A stretch of 33,521 bases of DNA, taken from NCBI GenBank assembly GCA_017460365.1, contig JAFUBE010000002.1, forward strand, positions 1 to 33,521, given 5' to 3'. This DNA comes from Eggerthellaceae bacterium (GTDB lineage: Bacteria; Actinomycetota; Coriobacteriia; Coriobacteriales; Eggerthellaceae). Shown here in pieces: positions 13,200 to 23,061 of the stretch (the stretch's first letter is position 1; each line of letters starts with the position of its first letter). Below the pieces are notes generated by a model. The model ran no database searches and was not told the origin of the DNA. It worked only from the letters and a program-made list of their open reading frames with translations. Made by a program: the position numbers and the translations under genes.

Positions 13200-14297
13200 C
13201 TAGCCCTCCAGCTGCGCCACGTAGGTCGCCTTGCTGTCAACGTCGCCCGCGCTTATCGACAGCGTCTGCCCCGTGCCCACCGCAGTGCTCCCGCCGTCCT
13301 TGTACCACTTGATGGTCCCGAGGCTCGACAGCTTGGGCGTGGTGGACTCGGTGAGCTCCACGCCCGCCTTGAACACGTGGGCGGTCAGGGTCGTGACGAT
13401 GTCGGAGTTCTTGAAGATGAGCCCGGCGGAGCTGGTTATCGACAGGGTTATCGCGTCGGCCCCCGGATCCCCCGTGTCGCCCTTGGCGCCCTTCGAGTTG
13501 CCCGCATAGGTCCACACGGCGGTGCCCGACGCCCCAGCGGTGGTGCAGCGGTAGTAGTTCGATGTGGACGTGTTCAGGTACATGTCGCCCACGACCGCCG
13601 TGATGCCCGTTGCGCTTTTCGCCGTGCCGGAGGTGTGGGTGCATGCGGTGCCGGTGTACCACCTGCCGCCTGCGGCCCCCGCCGCGCCGGGGTTGCCCTG
13701 GCCGCCCTGGGGGCCGACCAGGTTCTCCACGTAGACCCACTTGGCGGCGTTGGCCGCGCCCTTGACGGTGCATCGGTAGGTGTTGCCCGTGTCCGTGTTC
13801 AGGTACATGTCGCCCACGATCGCCGAGCTTATGCCCGACCCGGAGAAGATGGTGGCCGTGGTCGAGGTGCCCGTGATGGCGGTGCCCGAGTACCACAGCG
13901 CGCCGCGCGCGCCCGCCGCACCCGTCGTGCCCTTGAGCGCGATCGAGTAGCTGAACGTCTTGGTGATCACGACGTCGCCGATCGCCACCGGGATGGTTAC
14001 GGTGCCGCCTGCGGTCGCCGCTGCAGCCACGTTGACGGTGATCACGGGCCAGGTGCCCGAGTTGTCCACGGACACGGTAACGTTGGCCGTGTCCGAGCGC
14101 GCGCACGCTGAAGCGTCCACCGTGCACGCCACGGCGTCGGTTCCGCAGAACGCCTGCGCCGTGGTGGTTGCGCTGGACGCCACGTTGAGCTTGGTGTCGC
14201 TGGTGGCCTTGAACGAGGCCGCCTCGTTCGAAAGGGTCACCGAGTAGGCGTCGGAGACGTCGATGACGGTGACCTGGTCCTGTGCCCTTGTTGCCAT
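13200..14297 (-). CDS. tail fibre with collagen-like segments
   Basis: A 365-residue protein. The N-terminus (ARAQDQVTV is approximated here as RAQDQVTVIDVSD) resembles that of the downstream fibre. Three Gly-X-Y collagen-like stretches (GTTGAAGARGA; GPQGGQGNPGAAGAAGG; GAKGDTGDPGADA) separate two copies of a small domain with VGDMYLNT...YRCT. The C-terminal ~85 residues are Ig-like (KWYKDGGSTAVGTGQTLSIS). Collagen-like triple helices give phage fibres length and trimer stability. It ends two bases before the next ATG. Confidence 0.75.
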   Translation of the reverse strand: MATRAQDQVTVIDVSDAYSVTLSNEAASFKATSDTKLNVASSATTTAQAFCGTDAVACTVDASACARSDTANVTVSVDNSGTWPVITVNVAAAATAGGTVTIPVAIGDVVITKTFSYSIALKGTTGAAGARGALWYSGTAITGTSTTATIFSGSGISSAIVGDMYLNTDTGNTYRCTVKGAANAAKWVYVENLVGPQGGQGNPGAAGAAGGRWYTGTACTHTSGTAKSATGITAVVGDMYLNTSTSNYYRCTTAGASGTAVWTYAGNSKGAKGDTGDPGADAITLSITSSAGLIFKNSDIVTTLTAHVFKAGVELTESTTPKLSSLGTIKWYKDGGSTAVGTGQTLSISAGDVDSKATYVAQLEG

Positions 14298-14309
14298 GCA
14301 GAATCCTTC

Positions 14310-15167
14310 CTAGTAGACCAGGCCGCAGGTGATCACGGCCTGGACGTCGATGTCGTCGGGCGTGACTTCCAGCTGGAAGCCGCCCCTCCTTATGCGCGGG
14401 TCGGTGGCCACGAGCGTGGAGAACGACCCCTCGCCGCGCCCCCGCCACGCCCATTCCAGGTAGGCGGAGTTCCCGACCCTCGACTTGAGCGCCGCCAGGT
14501 CGGTTATGCGCTCGCCCCCCGCGATCACGGTCGCCTCGAGCACCGTCGATATCCCCAGATTGCTCTTGAAGACCGTGCCGTTTGTCGAGGTGACCTTGAC
14601 CTGCACGGCGTCAGCGCCCTTGTTCCCGCTCACGCGCTCCGGGGCGGTCTGCTCCTGGCTGCCGTTGGCGTGGACGATGTTCGCCCTTCGCCAATGGACC
14701 GCATCCGACGCCCAGTCCGGGTACTCCTCCGACCATCCCGCGTCCGGCGGGGCCGCCTCATCGTAGTTCGACGCGTACTCGTAGGTCACGAGGATCACTG
14801 CCTCGCCCGCCGACCTGTCGGCGCTCTCTGCGGCCTCGGCGGCCGCCGAGGCCTTTTTCAGGGATTCCCTCGCCACAGTCGCCGCCTCGGCCAGCTCCCT
14901 GGCCGTCGCTGCCGGAGAGGTCAGGTTCCCCGTGCCCGTGGCCTGCAGGTTCCCCAGCGATACGCTTACGACGTCGCCCACGCCCGCCCCCGCGTACATC
15001 GACGACAGCGGGGTCTCTTCGGCCCCGCCCGCTATGCGCACCCACACGGTGCCCTCTTCGTCGATGCGGGTCACGGTGGCGGGCATCGACGACCGTCCGT
15101 CCGGCCCCTGCACGCCGCCGATGGCGTCGACCAGCTCCCACACGGCCTGGGCATCTACCTTCGCCAT
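14310..15167 (-). CDS. tail tip protein with OB-fold-like domain
   Basis: A 285-residue protein. Residues ~25-75 (MPATVTRIDEEGTVWVRIAG, then GDVVSVSL) look like an OB-type beta barrel as found in baseplate hubs. A helical Ala/Glu-rich linker follows (~88-120), then beta-rich domains. The C-terminus ends in VTPDDIDVQAVITCGLVY, a common ending for tail proteins of this region. AAAGGA precedes the ATG; the gene overlaps the upstream one by 13 bases. Probably part of the tail tip or fibre connector. Confidence 0.65.
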   Translation of the reverse strand: MAKVDAQAVWELVDAIGGVQGPDGRSSMPATVTRIDEEGTVWVRIAGGAEETPLSSMYAGAGVGDVVSVSLGNLQATGTGNLTSPAATARELAEAATVARESLKKASAAAEAAESADRSAGEAVILVTYEYASNYDEAAPPDAGWSEEYPDWASDAVHWRRANIVHANGSQEQTAPERVSGNKGADAVQVKVTSTNGTVFKSNLGISTVLEATVIAGGERITDLAALKSRVGNSAYLEWAWRGRGEGSFSTLVATDPRIRRGGFQLEVTPDDIDVQAVITCGLVY

Positions 15168-16183
15168 GTCCTTTCCTCTCTAACGGCCTTCTCGGTGACC
15201 ACCGCCCCATGGGCGCATTCGATGCTCTGCGCGCTCACGCGCATGTCCCCCTCGATCCCGAGCGCGGGAAGCGAGCCGCGCACGACCGAGAAGGGCAAAA
15301 CGCCCGGCTGGAACTCGCGCCTGTAGGTGAGCTCGACGCTGACCACGCTCGCCTCTTCGAGCTTGCGCGACGCGTAGGCCGCAAGCGTTTCGCCTCCAAC
15401 GAGCACCGGCGACGGGTCGACCACGTCGACGAACCGCCCGCGCGCCGGCGCGGAAGTCGGCGACGCCGGGTCGTCGTTGACCGCCTGGGCCACGTCTGCG
15501 CCCAGGACGGCGGTGTAGCGGTTAGGCACGTCGAGCCTGTCGGAGGAGCGCGTGACCCCGGGCGTGAGGCACCGCGCCCCGTTCCGGTCGAGCACCAGGG
15601 ACGGCGCGACCGGAAGCGGCCCCACGTGCACCGTGCCCGTTCCGTCGATCTGCATGCAGAACCCGCCCGCGTCGAGCACCGTCCACGCGGCATCGAGCAG
15701 GGTGGTACCGGCTTCGAACACCACGTGCGAGCCGAGTGCGAAGCCGCCGAGCAGCCGGATGGGCGCGTGCACGGCCCGCTTGAGCAGCGACGCCGCCCAT
15801 GCGGCCCCGTCGCATCCCTTGGGGGCGTACTCGCCCGCGAGCAGGCGCTGCCCCTGGGCGGGTGCGAGCACCGACGATCCGGCCACGTCGGTCTCGGAGG
15901 TGCCCCTGTCGGCTTCGCGGGCCTCCGCCTCGCACAGCAGCGTCGCGAAGGCGACGTGGGCGCGCTCCGGACCCTGGGACGCATGCAAGTGCACGCGGTA
16001 GTACCCGTCGGGCAGCCCGTCGCCCTCGACGCGGAGCATCCCGCTTTCCAGCAGCCCGGTGCAGCTGCGCTCGACGGATGCGGCCAGCACCCCCCTGACG
16101 TCCCCCGCGTCGGCCCAGGTGCTCCTGTCGACGCGGGCGATCCGCCATTGCGCCTCGTAGCCTGCGGCCCAGTCCAACGCCAT
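15155..16183 (-). CDS. tail tip component, Gp37-like
   Basis: A 342-residue protein starting MALDWAAGYEAQWRIARVDR. The order of segments (an N-terminal strand-rich part with CTGLLESGMLRVEGD, a central part with LLDAAWTVLDAGGFCMQIDG, and a late RLDVPNRYTAV) resembles siphophage tail components such as ReqiPepy6 Gp37-like or baseplate hub proteins; I judge this by pattern only. The ATG abuts the TAG of the upstream FN3-type gene. It likely forms part of the hub through which DNA passes. Confidence 0.65.
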   Translation of the reverse strand: MALDWAAGYEAQWRIARVDRSTWADAGDVRGVLAASVERSCTGLLESGMLRVEGDGLPDGYYRVHLHASQGPERAHVAFATLLCEAEAREADRGTSETDVAGSSVLAPAQGQRLLAGEYAPKGCDGAAWAASLLKRAVHAPIRLLGGFALGSHVVFEAGTTLLDAAWTVLDAGGFCMQIDGTGTVHVGPLPVAPSLVLDRNGARCLTPGVTRSSDRLDVPNRYTAVLGADVAQAVNDDPASPTSAPARGRFVDVVDPSPVLVGGETLAAYASRKLEEASVVSVELTYRREFQPGVLPFSVVRGSLPALGIEGDMRVSAQSIECAHGAVVTEKAVREERTWRR

Positions 16184-19100
16184 CTACACCGCCCCCTGCG
16201 CTATCGACTCCGAGTCGGTTGCCATGAACGCCTCCGTCGTGGCCACGCGCACCGCATCCAATGCGACGGCGGTCGACGGGCCGCCGTCCGAGTCGAGGCC
16301 GGAAACGTTCACGTTGGCCTGGTAGGCCGCCCCGTCGGGAGTGCGCACGAACACCGGCCCGTCGTGGTTGGCGAGCTCGCGAAGCCTTGCTATCGTGTCG
16401 CGGTCGCGCAGGGCCATGACGTCGGTGCTCATGCCCGAGGACATGGCAACCCCCCTGTTCCAGTAGCCCTGGACGGTTCCGTCAAGGTGCGTCCTGGGCT
16501 CGAAGTCCTTCTCGTAGGAATCCTGGACCTCCAGGTTGTAGGGAAGCTCGACGCTTCCGCCCGGCCAGTCGATGCGCAGCGCCGCGCCTTCGAGCTCGTA
16601 TGGGTAGTCGGCCCAGTCGACGTCGCCGTCGGCGGTCCGGCACGCCACGCGGTAGCGCCGCTCCCCCTTGCCGAACGGGGCGTAGCGGTCGATCACACGT
16701 GCGTCGAGTGGCATTCCGGCGGCGACGAGCTCAGGGCCGTCTGCGCCGATTCGGTACACGTCGTAGACATCCCCCTCTTCCGAGCCATCCGGCTCCACCA
16801 GGGCTATCTCCGCCTGCCGCACGACGCCGCCCGATCCGTCGGACTCCACGGATGCGGCGACCTCGATGGCCTCCGAGGGCGCGGGCGCAAGGTGGTCCCA
16901 CCGGACCTCGAACGTCATGCCCACGGGCTCGGACGCCAGCCCCGTCTGCTCGTCGGTCACGCTCGCCTCCAGGTAGTACGTGCAGCCGTTGCGTAGGTCA
17001 AGCCCCTCCGGGGCCTGCATGTCGGCGCGGGATGCGCCCGCTTCAGGATCCCAGACCCAGCCGGGGTTCTGGGCGTACGTCCAGACGACGTCGCCCGGCA
17101 GCTGCTCGCTTTCCCTGCCATCCGCGCCCTGGCCCCACGCCCCCAGCGAGCACACGGTGGCGGAGACGGTTCCGCCTTGGCCGGTGAAGACGGAGAATCC
17201 CAGGGGCTGGACGGTCACGTCGAGCGGGAACGGCTCGATCCAGCACGATGGCCGCCCCGCCACCCCCACTGCGACCTCGTTCGAGTCGACCCATTCGCCG
17301 CCCGTCGAAACGCTCGCGACGAACGTGGCGACCGGCGCGCCCCCATGGCTGGCGGCCGCCTCGAGCATGCGCTCGGCGTCCACCGTGCACGTTCCGAACG
17401 CGTCTTCGCCCTGAGCCACCACCATGCTGTAACGGAACAGGCCATCCTCGTCGGAATGGCAGATCAGGTAGGGGGTTTCTTCCATGCGCGACGCCAGAGC
17501 GCGGCGGTTGCCGTCCCACATCGCCTGCATTTCGGCGAGCACGTCCGACGGGTACCCGTCTCCTGCGGCGGGCCTTCTGACACTCCGCGTCGCCGGGTCG
17601 TAGACGAAGCACCAGAACGTTTCCTCGCCGACCCCGAGGCCGTACCAGTCGCCGATCACCTCGTAGTCGCCGTCGGGCAGGTCGACCGCGAACGCGACGA
17701 ACGTGGGGTCGGGAACGTCCGGTTCCACCTGCTCGCCGGTTGCCACGTCGGTTATGGTCCCCGGCACCACGGAGTAGGAGTCGGCGGGCTCGCGGATTCC
17801 CACCCTCCAGCGGCGCATCTCGCCGTACAGCCCGCTCGTGCAGCGGAGCTGCCAGGCTATCTGGGGCCAGTCGCCGTCGAGCGACCAGCTGAACGCCGCA
17901 GGCTGCCCCTCCTCGATCCACGAGGGGGCGGAGAGCACCACGTTGCCGGGCGGAGGAGGCGCGAGCGTGTGCGCGGTCCAGGCGCTGTAGGGCCCGAACT
18001 TCTCGCCCCCTTCCGCGTCCATGTAACGGCGCGCGCGGAAGAAGTACTCGACACCCGCCTCCAGGCCCCGCACCGTCACGAGGGCCGTGCGGGCGTACCC
18101 TTCGGCCTGGGGCGCGGCATCGCTCCATTCGAAGCTGTACCGGGAGGGGGCCTCGGTCGACGTCCAAGCGTCCTGGTGCTCCGACCAGGACAGCTCGGTT
18201 CCGTCGGAGTCGTCGGCGTGCCAGCCCACCAGAACGCGCATGCTCGCGCCGTCGGCGCCCGACGTGGCCGACACGATGTCGGCCACGTCGTCTGCAGCGC
18301 TGGGAACGGGCGGCACGGGGCGCTCGAGCTGCGTCATGCGGTAGGGAGACGAATACCGGCAGAACACCGATTCGTCGTCGTGGTAGTTCTTCAGCCGGAT
18401 CCACGTGCGCTTGCCCGCCTGGGGCAGCAGAGCCGACGTGGGGCAGGCCAGCGCGGTGCAGTTCGCGCTGTCTATGGAGCCGGTGTCCTCCCAGTCGTCC
18501 GATGCGCTCATCTGCGATGCGCTCGTGTAGTCGCAGTCCTTGAGCACCTGCAGCTTCACGCGGTCCACCGGATGGTTCGCGCTGGAGTTGGTCCTAACGC
18601 CGACCGTGCAAAGCCCGTTCGCGTCCCTGGAAGAGCATGACACCTTGGTTATCGAGGGCTGCGCGGGCCATGCCAGCACGTGCTCCCTGCTCGCCCAGGT
18701 GCTGTCGCCGGCGAAGCCGCGCGCCCGCGCGCTGAACTTGACCTTCACGTAGGCGCTGTACCCGAGCGCCTGCTGGTCAGCCACGTCCCAGCTCAACCCG
18801 AACTCGGTCGATGTGGTGGACCCGCTCTTCACGGTCTGCCACTTCGCCTTCCGGGAGTCGTACACCTCGATCTTCCATTGGGTGTCGTAGCGCTCCTGGC
18901 GGTCCTTGCCCGCGTTGGTCTTGACCGTCGTGCTCAGCGACCCCGTCTCCGACGCGCGCGAGACCGCGTCGAGCGAGGGGGATCGCGGGGTCGAGAACGA
19001 CATGTAGGAGCTCGCCCACGGCCCCCAGCCCTTGGCGTTGGTCCCGCGCACCTCCACGGTCACCCCCGTGAGCTTGCACGATGTGACGGGGTAGAACGAC

Positions 19101-19393
19101 GCCCTCGTGTACCTCACCTTGCTCGACGCGGTGAAGTCGGTCAGCCAGATCCAGCTCTCCTTGAAGCCCGTTCCCTGGCCGGGGACCGACTTGTGGAGCC
19201 GCCCGTACGACGTGTGCAGGTACCACTGCGCGTCGATGTGCTGGAATCGCCGCGCGTTCTGGTCGTTGGTCAGCCAGCTGCCGACGGTCCACTTGCTCGC
19301 CACCTTGTACGTGCTCGTGGCGTCCCTGGCCGGTGCGGCCAGGCCGCTCACCTTGCCGTCGGGCTTACCGGATATGTCCTTGGCCTTCGCCAT
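16184..19393 (-). CDS. large tail tip protein with fibronectin type III-like domains
   Basis: A 1069-residue protein placed directly after the tape measure gene. It contains several Ig/FN3-like repeats, seen for example in VEVRGTNAKGWGPWASSYMS and TALVTVRGLEAGVEYFFRAR, each with the Trp/Tyr pattern of FN3 strands. A further beta-rich part (~740-900) and a C-terminal ~130 residues without FN3 features follow. Position and length suit a tail-tip or distal-tail structural protein with surface-adhesive domains. The ATG at 19393 starts only four bases after the tape measure stop. Confidence 0.75.
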   Translation of the reverse strand: MAKAKDISGKPDGKVSGLAAPARDATSTYKVASKWTVGSWLTNDQNARRFQHIDAQWYLHTSYGRLHKSVPGQGTGFKESWIWLTDFTASSKVRYTRASFYPVTSCKLTGVTVEVRGTNAKGWGPWASSYMSFSTPRSPSLDAVSRASETGSLSTTVKTNAGKDRQERYDTQWKIEVYDSRKAKWQTVKSGSTTSTEFGLSWDVADQQALGYSAYVKVKFSARARGFAGDSTWASREHVLAWPAQPSITKVSCSSRDANGLCTVGVRTNSSANHPVDRVKLQVLKDCDYTSASQMSASDDWEDTGSIDSANCTALACPTSALLPQAGKRTWIRLKNYHDDESVFCRYSSPYRMTQLERPVPPVPSAADDVADIVSATSGADGASMRVLVGWHADDSDGTELSWSEHQDAWTSTEAPSRYSFEWSDAAPQAEGYARTALVTVRGLEAGVEYFFRARRYMDAEGGEKFGPYSAWTAHTLAPPPPGNVVLSAPSWIEEGQPAAFSWSLDGDWPQIAWQLRCTSGLYGEMRRWRVGIREPADSYSVVPGTITDVATGEQVEPDVPDPTFVAFAVDLPDGDYEVIGDWYGLGVGEETFWCFVYDPATRSVRRPAAGDGYPSDVLAEMQAMWDGNRRALASRMEETPYLICHSDEDGLFRYSMVVAQGEDAFGTCTVDAERMLEAAASHGGAPVATFVASVSTGGEWVDSNEVAVGVAGRPSCWIEPFPLDVTVQPLGFSVFTGQGGTVSATVCSLGAWGQGADGRESEQLPGDVVWTYAQNPGWVWDPEAGASRADMQAPEGLDLRNGCTYYLEASVTDEQTGLASEPVGMTFEVRWDHLAPAPSEAIEVAASVESDGSGGVVRQAEIALVEPDGSEEGDVYDVYRIGADGPELVAAGMPLDARVIDRYAPFGKGERRYRVACRTADGDVDWADYPYELEGAALRIDWPGGSVELPYNLEVQDSYEKDFEPRTHLDGTVQGYWNRGVAMSSGMSTDVMALRDRDTIARLRELANHDGPVFVRTPDGAAYQANVNVSGLDSDGGPSTAVALDAVRVATTEAFMATDSESIAQGAV

Positions 19394-19397
19394 GCTG

Positions 19398-22300
19398 CTA
19401 CCCCGCCATCCTGTGCATCTTTACCTGCCTTGCTATGTCGCGGACCAGCCGCGTGGCGTCCTCGCCCGCGCGGTAGTCCAGGTACACGTTCACGTCGCCC
19501 CTGCCCTGCGCGGCGGGCGCGGGCATCTCGGAGGCCACCGCCTGGGCGAACGGGCGCACGTATCGCCGGTTGGTGAGCGGCACGATGGCCCGCGTCCCGT
19601 GCGCCCCCTGCAGCACGGCCTCGGCCCCGGCCTCGCCGACGAGCCCCATGTCGGTTACGGTGGCGCGCGTGACGATCGCGCCCGCCATGTGAGCCGGCAT
19701 GGCCACCCCGCCTGCCGCGTTCCTGGCCTCGGCCACCGTGACGTTGCGGTGGACGGTGGTGATGGTCGATGTGCGGTCGGTGACGGAGCGGAGCATGCCC
19801 AACACGTTCGAAATCACCCCGCTGGCATGGTCGAATGCCCGGATGGTGAACGACTTGTCGTTAACGGGTTTGCGGTTGATGTTGTCCACGGCGGCGTTCG
19901 CGGCCGCCGTGTTCGCCCTGGCGGTGAACGGCTTGTCGTTAATGGGTTTGCGGTTGGTCGCGTCGATCGCCGCGTTCGCTGCGGCCGTTATCGCCTCGAC
20001 CGAGAACCGCTTGTCGTCGGGGTTGTTGCCGTCGAGGCGGGCAAGATTCGACTCCGCAAGTGCGATCGTTCCGTTGTCGGTGACGGTGTAGGGCTTGCCG
20101 CCAAGGGTCTTCGCGTCCAGCTCGATCACCCGGCCCATGTTGTCCACGATGGTGCCGTCGTCGGTGACGTGGAACTGCTTGGGGTCGATGCCCTGCGCGT
20201 CGAGCTGGGCTATCCTGGCGGCGGCGTCCTCGGCGGAGACCCCCGCCTCCTCCATGCCCGCGCGCAGCCTGTCGTAGCCGCCCTGCAGCTCGGCGGCGTG
20301 GGCCGACGCCTGCTCGGCCTGCTGCGACTGCTCGGCGAAGGCGTCCGTGAGCCTGGCCATGGCCTGCTCGTTTGCGGCCACGGCCTCGGTGGCCTGGTTG
20401 TACTCCTCGCGCCTGGCCTGCACCGCCATGGTGGCGGCAAGCTCCGCGTCGACGGTGGCCGCCGGGTCCGACTGCACGTCGGCCAGGCGCTGCTCGGCGT
20501 CGGAGAGCGCGTCTTTGGCGTCGGCCTGGGCCATCGTGTTCTCCACCTGCTGGCGCTGGAGGTCCACCATGGCCTCCTGCATCGCCTGGGCCCTCGCGTT
20601 CGCGATCCAGGCGTCCGCGTTGGCCATGAGCGCGCCGGTCGAACGGTCGATCGCGCCCGACGCCCCGTCGGTTATCGCCACGCTCTCCCCGGTGATGCGG
20701 TTGTAGCCGTCCACCGCCAGCTGCAGCTCGGCGATCTTGCGCGCGTCGCCGTCGCACTTGCCGGCGAGCTCGCCTATCTTGTCGGCGTAGGCCTTGAGCA
20801 TGGCGGAGTCGGAGCCGACCTTGGCCATGTCGTCATTGAGCTTGCGGGCCGTCTCCGCCTGGTCCTCCAGGGCCTTCTTGACCCGGTCGCGCGAGCTCTC
20901 CGAGGCCCCGGCTGCGTCGCCGAAGGCGTCGGCCTGCCCCGACATGGAGCGCGAGACCCCTTCGGCGGCCTCCACGAGTCCCGTGGTCGCGTCGCGGTAG
21001 TCGGCGGCCTCCTTGGCCGTGTTCGCTATGCCGATCGCCGCGCCCGCGAGTGCTGCGACCAGCAGGGCGATGCCGCCGGTCGCTGCGGCCCCCGACGCCA
21101 CGCTGGCCTCGGCTGCTGCGGTGCCGAACACCTTCATGTCGGCCTTGGCCAGCCCTTTGGCGATCGACTCCATGCCTTCCCCGAGCGGGCCGATCTTGGA
21201 GACGATTCCCCCGATGCCGGAGAGCGCGGGCCCCAGAGCGGTGGCGAACGCGAGCGTCTGCAGCACCGCCTGCTGCTCGCCCGCGCTCATCTCGGAGAAC
21301 GACCTGGCCCCGCTTTCGATGGCGTCGAAGAGGGGCCTGGCCGCCTCCACGGCGGAAAGCATGGCGTCGGCGATCGGCTCGCCCACCTCCTGGGCCACCG
21401 CGACGATGCGGTTCTTGAGCATCTCGAACCTGGCGGCCAGGCTGTCGTTGCGGTTTTCCACCTCGGCGGAAAGCGCCGTGTTTTCGCGCCATGCGTCGTT
21501 GGCGGCGCCGACCGCGCGCGACATCAGGTCGCCCGAGTTGGCCAGACGCTTCATCATGTCGGTCTGCCGCAGGCTCGAGATGCCCAGATCTTCGAGCATC
21601 ACCGAAAGGTTGCCGCCTTCCTCGACCGCCGATTCCATGCCGCGCAGCACGGAATCGAGCGCGTCGACGGGCCTGTCCTTCCACGCCGCCACGAACTCGT
21701 CGACCGACATCCTGGCGGTGCTCGCCCAGGTCTGAAGGCCCTCGCCGCCCGTGGCCACGTCCTTGTCGATCTGCGACATGACCGTGGACACGGCGGTGCC
21801 GCCCGCCTCGGCCTCGATGCCCAGCGACGACAGCGCCGTCGCCAGGCCCAGAACGTCGGCGCTGGACAGGCCGATGCTCTTGCCAGCGCCCGCGATGCGC
21901 ATGGCCATGGCTGAAACGTCTGACTCCGTCGTGGCGAAGCTGTTGCCCAGCTCGACGATGGCCGAGCCGTAGTTCGACGCCATGTCCTTGCCCTCGCCCA
22001 TGATGTTGAAGAACTGGGCCAGCTCGGTGCCCGCCTGCTCCGCGCTCATGTTCGTGGCTATGTCCAGGCCGCTCACGACCTCGCCGAACTCCTGGATCTC
22101 GGACTTGCCGTTGGCCATGGTGTCCAGCGTGAAGCCGAGCTGCGCGCCCAGGGATTCGATGTCGAGTATCTGCGCGGCGCTGACCGCGTTGGTCTTGCTG
22201 AACTCGACGGCGGCGTCTTTGAGCCTTGCGTAGTCCTCCTCGGTGCCGTCGACGGTCTTGCGCACGTTGGTGAGGCTCGTGTCTATGTCCACGGCCGCCT

Positions 22301-22814
22301 TCACGCTTGCGGCGGCGCCCACCGCGATCGCAGGGGTGACGGTTCGCGTCATCACTCCTCCGACCGCCCGCATGGCGGCCCCCGCCTTCTCGAACCCGCC
22401 CGCGTGCTGCTGCAGCAAGGCCCCCGCCTTGCCCAGCACGGAGTTCGAGGCCGCCTGCTGGGCGCCCAGCTCGCGGAGCTGCTCCCTGTACGCGCGCAGC
22501 CTCGCCTCGCACGCGGCGATGTCGCCCTGCAGCTCGCTCCACTGCTGCCCCGACATCTTCTCGCGGCCCAGCTCGCGCTCGGCCTGCTTCAGGAGCTTCA
22601 GCCTGTCGCGGGTGTTCTCGGCCTGCTGGGAGACCTTCTGCATCTTCTGCGCCAGCAGCTGCGGCGACCTGGTATCGAAGCGCAGCGACTTCTCGATCTG
22701 CTTCAGCTCGCGCGAGAGGGTGCCCGCCTGCTTGCCGTTGCGGTTGAGCGCGCGCTGCAGGTCGCCGTCGTCCGCCTCGATCTTGATCGTGAGCCCCTTG
22801 TAGACCCCCGCCAT
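19398..22814 (-). CDS. tail tape measure protein
   Basis: An 1138-residue protein, the longest of the window. Residues ~5-125 are coiled coil (GTLSRELKQIEKSLRFDTRS). Residues ~150-420 match the TP901-type tape measure core (VDIDTSLTNVRKTVDGTEED, FSKTNAVSAAQILDIESLGA). Hydrophobic helices near 560-590 (GGIALLVAALAGAAIGIANT) may enter the membrane. Near 960-1030 are degenerate ~30-residue repeats with NRKPINDKPFTARA. The protein sets tail length and is the template for tail tube assembly. It follows the two chaperone frames as expected. Confidence 0.95.
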   Translation of the reverse strand: MAGVYKGLTIKIEADDGDLQRALNRNGKQAGTLSRELKQIEKSLRFDTRSPQLLAQKMQKVSQQAENTRDRLKLLKQAERELGREKMSGQQWSELQGDIAACEARLRAYREQLRELGAQQAASNSVLGKAGALLQQHAGGFEKAGAAMRAVGGVMTRTVTPAIAVGAAASVKAAVDIDTSLTNVRKTVDGTEEDYARLKDAAVEFSKTNAVSAAQILDIESLGAQLGFTLDTMANGKSEIQEFGEVVSGLDIATNMSAEQAGTELAQFFNIMGEGKDMASNYGSAIVELGNSFATTESDVSAMAMRIAGAGKSIGLSSADVLGLATALSSLGIEAEAGGTAVSTVMSQIDKDVATGGEGLQTWASTARMSVDEFVAAWKDRPVDALDSVLRGMESAVEEGGNLSVMLEDLGISSLRQTDMMKRLANSGDLMSRAVGAANDAWRENTALSAEVENRNDSLAARFEMLKNRIVAVAQEVGEPIADAMLSAVEAARPLFDAIESGARSFSEMSAGEQQAVLQTLAFATALGPALSGIGGIVSKIGPLGEGMESIAKGLAKADMKVFGTAAAEASVASGAAATGGIALLVAALAGAAIGIANTAKEAADYRDATTGLVEAAEGVSRSMSGQADAFGDAAGASESSRDRVKKALEDQAETARKLNDDMAKVGSDSAMLKAYADKIGELAGKCDGDARKIAELQLAVDGYNRITGESVAITDGASGAIDRSTGALMANADAWIANARAQAMQEAMVDLQRQQVENTMAQADAKDALSDAEQRLADVQSDPAATVDAELAATMAVQARREEYNQATEAVAANEQAMARLTDAFAEQSQQAEQASAHAAELQGGYDRLRAGMEEAGVSAEDAAARIAQLDAQGIDPKQFHVTDDGTIVDNMGRVIELDAKTLGGKPYTVTDNGTIALAESNLARLDGNNPDDKRFSVEAITAAANAAIDATNRKPINDKPFTARANTAAANAAVDNINRKPVNDKSFTIRAFDHASGVISNVLGMLRSVTDRTSTITTVHRNVTVAEARNAAGGVAMPAHMAGAIVTRATVTDMGLVGEAGAEAVLQGAHGTRAIVPLTNRRYVRPFAQAVASEMPAPAAQGRGDVNVYLDYRAGEDATRLVRDIARQVKMHRMAG

Positions 22815-22830
22815 TGATGTCGCACCTCCC

Positions 22831-23061
22831 CTAGCTCATGAAATCGTCTATGTCGTCCTGGGTGGCCTCGCGGGCCGCCGCCTGGCGTGCGTCCTCGCCG
22901 AAGGCCACGTCGGTGAACGCGACGAAGTCGGCCATGGTCAGCCGCCTGACGTCGTCAACCGAAAAGCCCATGCGGACCAGCGCGGCCACGTCCCTATACG
23001 CGTCCCAGCCGTCGCGCTCGTACCGTTCGCCACCATCTCCTGATCCAGGGCGATCGAGCAC
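22831..23061 (-). CDS. tail assembly chaperone, frameshifted second part
   Basis: A reading frame of 76 residues that overlaps the end of the preceding chaperone gene in another frame. It looks helical (VAALVRMGFSVDDVRRLTMA) with an acidic end (TQDDIDDFM). It has no good start of its own; the nearest GTG has no ribosome binding site. In siphophages the second chaperone is usually made by ribosomal frameshift from the first. Here a +1 shift at CCC-UGG (codon at 23050-23048) would join the two frames. The product binds tape measure and tail tube subunits. Confidence 0.7.
   Translation of the reverse strand: MLDRPGSGDGGERYERDGWDAYRDVAALVRMGFSVDDVRRLTMADFVAFTDVAFGEDARQAAAREATQDDIDDFMS

Noticed and set aside
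19107-21914. Plus-strand open frame of 935 codons opposite the tape measure gene
   Set aside because: Antisense of the tape measure protein with biased composition; no domain pattern.
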